Below are positions 22,194 to 24,025 of a stretch of 24,025 bases of DNA, in pieces. Under the pieces are notes generated by a model, which saw only the letters and a list, made by a program, of their open reading frames with translations, was not told the origin of the DNA and searched no databases. Each line of letters begins with the position of its first letter. Position 1 is the first letter of the stretch. The stretch comes from Mycobacterium sp. GTDB taxonomy: Bacteria; Actinomycetota; Actinomycetes; Mycobacteriales; Mycobacteriaceae. A program made the translations under genes and the position numbers. The stretch covers positions 1 to 24,025 of the forward strand of contig JAFAQO010000184.1 of the NCBI GenBank assembly GCA_019246375.1, in the 5' to 3' direction.

Positions 22194-23054
22194 ATGCCGA
22201 TCGATCTGGACGTCGCGCTTGGCGCAGAGTTTGGGACCGTCGAATTCTCCTGGACGGCCACCGATGTGCAGCTATACAACCTGGCTTTGGGCGCCGGGGC
22301 GGACCCGACAAACGCGCGAGAACTCAGCTACGTGATCGACCACAAGCCGCAGGTGCTGCCTACGTTCGGCTGCGTCGCGGCGTCGTTTCACGAGATCGAA
22401 CCGCCAAAGGTCAATTGGCCCGGCGTAGAGATCGACTTGGCCAAGGTGCTGCACGCCTCCGAGCAAGTGACCGTTCCGGCGCCGCTGCCGCCGTCCGGCA
22501 CCGCCCGCGCTACCAGCCGGATCGTCGAGATCTGGGACAAGAATAAAGCCGCCGTGGTGGTCCTGGAAACGTCGGTGACAGCACTGGACGGCACTCCGCT
22601 GTGGACTCAACGCCGTTCGATATTCGCCCGCGGCGAAGGCGGTTTCGGTGGATCACGCGGGCCATCGACGTCGGACGCCGCACCCGATCGTGCGCCGGAC
22701 GTGGAGGTCGAGATACCTGTGCTACCACAGCAGGCGCTGCTGTACCGGCTGTGCGGCGATCGCAACCCCCTGCATTCGGATCCCGAATTCGCGGCCGCTG
22801 CAGGGTTTCCGCGGCCGATCCTGCACGGGCTGTGCACCTATGGCATGACGTGCAAGGCAATTGTCGACACGATGCTGGATGCCAACGTCAGCTCGGTCGG
22901 CTCCTATAGCGCGCGGTTCTCGGGTGTAGCGTTCCCCGGCGAAACGCTGAAGGTCGGCATCTGGAAAGAGGACGGCCGACTACTGGCCAGCGTTGTCGCG
23001 CCCGGCCGCGACAACGCGGTGGTACTCAGCGGAGTGGAGCTGATTCCGGCCTAG
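22194..23054 (+). CDS. hsd4B: MaoC-type enoyl-CoA hydratase Hsd4B
   Basis: A 286-residue double-hotdog (R)-specific enoyl-CoA hydratase, the same length as M. tuberculosis Rv3538 by memory, where it hydrates sterol side-chain enoyl-CoA. The hydratase-2 motif is intact: LYRLCGDRNPLHSDPEFAAAAGF, with D189, N191 and H194. The N-terminal half (about 1-150) is a second, degenerate hotdog, followed by a flexible link rich in G, S and P (148-170). Despite the hsd4B name it lacks an SDR dehydrogenase domain. The ATG at 22194 lies one base after the kstD stop, so the two are co-transcribed. Its 3' end faces the convergent DUF559 gene across a strong hairpin. Confidence 0.93.
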   Translation: MPIDLDVALGAEFGTVEFSWTATDVQLYNLALGAGADPTNARELSYVIDHKPQVLPTFGCVAASFHEIEPPKVNWPGVEIDLAKVLHASEQVTVPAPLPPSGTARATSRIVEIWDKNKAAVVVLETSVTALDGTPLWTQRRSIFARGEGGFGGSRGPSTSDAAPDRAPDVEVEIPVLPQQALLYRLCGDRNPLHSDPEFAAAAGFPRPILHGLCTYGMTCKAIVDTMLDANVSSVGSYSARFSGVAFPGETLKVGIWKEDGRLLASVVAPGRDNAVVLSGVELIPA

Positions 23055-23067
23055 CTTTGGCGGCGAG

Positions 23068-23115
23068 CGTGACGATGCAGTCACGTTCAGTCGCCATCGT
23101 GACTGTATCGTCACG
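23068..23115. terminator. Long-stem hairpin between convergent hsd4B and DUF559 genes
   Basis: Arm A (23068-23085) is CGTGACGATGCAGTCACG. Arm B (23098-23115) is its reverse complement with a single change, which forms a G-U pair in RNA, so 18 base pairs close a 12-base loop. Each arm is also a small inverted repeat (CGTGAC/GTCACG). There is no T-tract, but its place between two converging stop codons suggests a bidirectional terminator. Arm B overlaps the last five bases of the DUF559 gene, including its stop. The first 37 bases recur at 23989. Confidence 0.6.
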
Positions 23116-23950
23116 TTCGGAGAGCGAGGGCAGCGCGTATACGACGCACAATGTCGACAGGCGAGTCTCCGGCGATGACCCGGATGACGATCCACCCGCG
23201 GCGCTCGAGTATCTCCAATCGCCGGATATCCCAGGTGTATTGGCGCCGATCACTCCTGTGCTTGTCGCCGTCGTACTCGGCCGCCACTTTGACGTCTTCC
23301 CAACCCATGTCCAGGTAAGCGATTACGTCACCGAATTCGTCGCGAACCGGAATTTGCGTTTGTGGCCTGGGGAGGCCGGCCCGTATCAGGATGACCCGCA
23401 GCCAGCTTTCCTTGGGTGACTGGGCACCCGGATCTACTAGGCCTAGCGACTCGCGTGCACGCCCGATACCGCGGCGTCCGCTGTATCGCTCGACGAGTAG
23501 CTCCACTTCGGTGACTTTGAGATCAGTCGCGCTAGCCAGCGCATCGATTGCCGGCACCGACGTCATCACCGGATACCAGCAGGCCAGATCAAGCGCAGTT
23601 CTGGCCGGGGTGGTGACCGGAATGCCTTCCACAATTTGAATCTCGTCGGCTTCCAGGCGATCACCCCATACCCGAAGTCCCGGCAGTCTATGCCGATTGT
23701 CGTGGATCAGCTCTGCTGATTGCGGAAAGTCCACCCACTTACTGCCGTACAACGCAGACGCAGAAAAGCCTGCCACGACGCCACGTCGACGCGACCACAG
23801 CCACGCGGAGCGAGCCCGCATCCCAGGCGTCAGGTCGGTACCTTCGCTGACGTAGACATCGCGGAACACACGCGTGAACCGACGACGCAACTGGTTGTGC
23901 GAGGCAACGCCAGCCGCGACCGCTTCACTACCGACAAATGGTTCCCCCAT
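23111..23950 (-). CDS. DUF559-type protein, second paralogue
   Basis: A 279-residue protein, about 59% identical (hand count, ungapped) to the product of 3145-4020. It has the same layout: RRRFTRVFRDVYVSEG and SAWLWSRRRGVVAGFSASALYGSKWVD in the AbiEi-like N-terminal part, PARTALDLACWYP, then YLDMGWEDVKVAAEYDGDKH (D214 and the acidic/EYDG residues of the endonuclease-like fold) and RRGWIVIRV. The ATG at 23950 gives the same MGEPF start as the paralogue; no strong ribosome-binding site is visible. Function unknown; a nuclease or toxin-antitoxin link is only what the family names suggest. It is flanked by direct copies of a hairpin repeat (23066-23102 and 23989-24025), which may mean it moved or spread as a unit. 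Confidence 0.82.
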   Translation of the reverse strand: MGEPFVGSEAVAAGVASHNQLRRRFTRVFRDVYVSEGTDLTPGMRARSAWLWSRRRGVVAGFSASALYGSKWVDFPQSAELIHDNRHRLPGLRVWGDRLEADEIQIVEGIPVTTPARTALDLACWYPVMTSVPAIDALASATDLKVTEVELLVERYSGRRGIGRARESLGLVDPGAQSPKESWLRVILIRAGLPRPQTQIPVRDEFGDVIAYLDMGWEDVKVAAEYDGDKHRSDRRQYTWDIRRLEILERRGWIVIRVIAGDSPVDIVRRIRAALALRT

Positions 23951-23988
23951 GGCGGCAGCGTGCCACGACGCGCCAACCTCGTCACTTC

Positions 23989-24025
23989 AGCGTGACGATG
24001 CAGTCACGTTCAGTCGCCATCGTGA
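23989..24025. repeat. Second copy of the hairpin repeat, cut by window end
   Basis: The 37 bases 23989-24025 are identical, in the same orientation, to 23066-23102: arm A, the 12-base loop and the first bases of arm B, where the window ends. The match probably continues. It lies 38 bases upstream of the DUF559 start, so the gene is bracketed by direct copies about 920 bases apart. Confidence 0.85.

Noticed and set aside
1..24025. CRISPR array, tRNA/rRNA genes or insertion-sequence transposase
   Set aside because: I saw no regularly spaced repeat-spacer series, no tRNA-like cloverleaf and no transposase-like protein. The repeats present are the MIRU-like element, the hsaF duplication and the hairpin repeat.

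Overview
The window reads as a high-GC mycobacterial chromosome segment carrying a large part of the sterol (cholesterol/phytosterol) catabolism locus. Gene order and protein sequences match, from memory, the Mycobacterium tuberculosis stretch Rv3515c (fadD19) to Rv3538 (hsd4B). It is not a copy of the M. tuberculosis locus. I see no PPE61/PPE62 pair, no Rv3524 and no Rv3528c. Instead there are a second F420-type luciferase-like oxidoreductase, a ketosteroid-isomerase-like protein, a small hemophore-like secreted protein and an extra DUF559 paralogue. A non-tuberculous mycobacterium is the likely source; I cannot name the species.

Layout. 1-545: a small Cys-rich protein gene and a gene-poor stretch. 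546-8110: fadD19 and echA19 (divergent), a DUF559 gene, cyp142 and an acetoacetate-decarboxylase-like gene (divergent, 16 bp apart), an F420-type oxidoreductase and a DUF35 protein (divergent). 8125-11769: a same-strand series ltp4, ltp3, oxidoreductase, KSI-like protein, with a MIRU-like repeat between ltp4 and ltp3. 11800-14048: gamma-carbonic-anhydrase-like gene, kshA and its partner. 14045-17103: the operon DUF1214 protein, SDR, sulfotransferase on the minus strand. 17192-20434: hemophore-like gene and hsaEGF. 20507-23054: kstD and hsd4B. 23068-24025: a second DUF559 gene between two copies of a hairpin repeat.

How the genes work together. Cyp142 oxidises the sterol side-chain terminus and FadD19 makes the CoA thioester. 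EchA19 and Hsd4B are side-chain hydratases. Ltp3, Ltp4 and the DUF35 protein belong to the thiolase-fold/DUF35 aldolase system linked to C24-branched sterol side chains. KstD and KshA open ring B, and HsaE, HsaG and HsaF process the hydroxydienoate from ring A to pyruvate and acyl-CoA.

Regulation. Six KstR-type operators (AACnnGTT core) are visible: 2192, 6001, 7089, 12396, 17114 and 20492. At several of them the terminal TA of the operator is also the TA of a TANNNT -10 element 6-7 bases before a start codon, implying leaderless KstR-controlled transcripts. The only perfect 14-bp palindrome (6001-6014) lies between two convergent genes and points, with the same geometry, antisense through the decarboxylase-like gene toward cyp142. 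Other unusual structures are an in-frame 57-bp duplication of the hsaF ribosome-binding site and start codon, and a DUF559 gene flanked by long-stem hairpin repeats.
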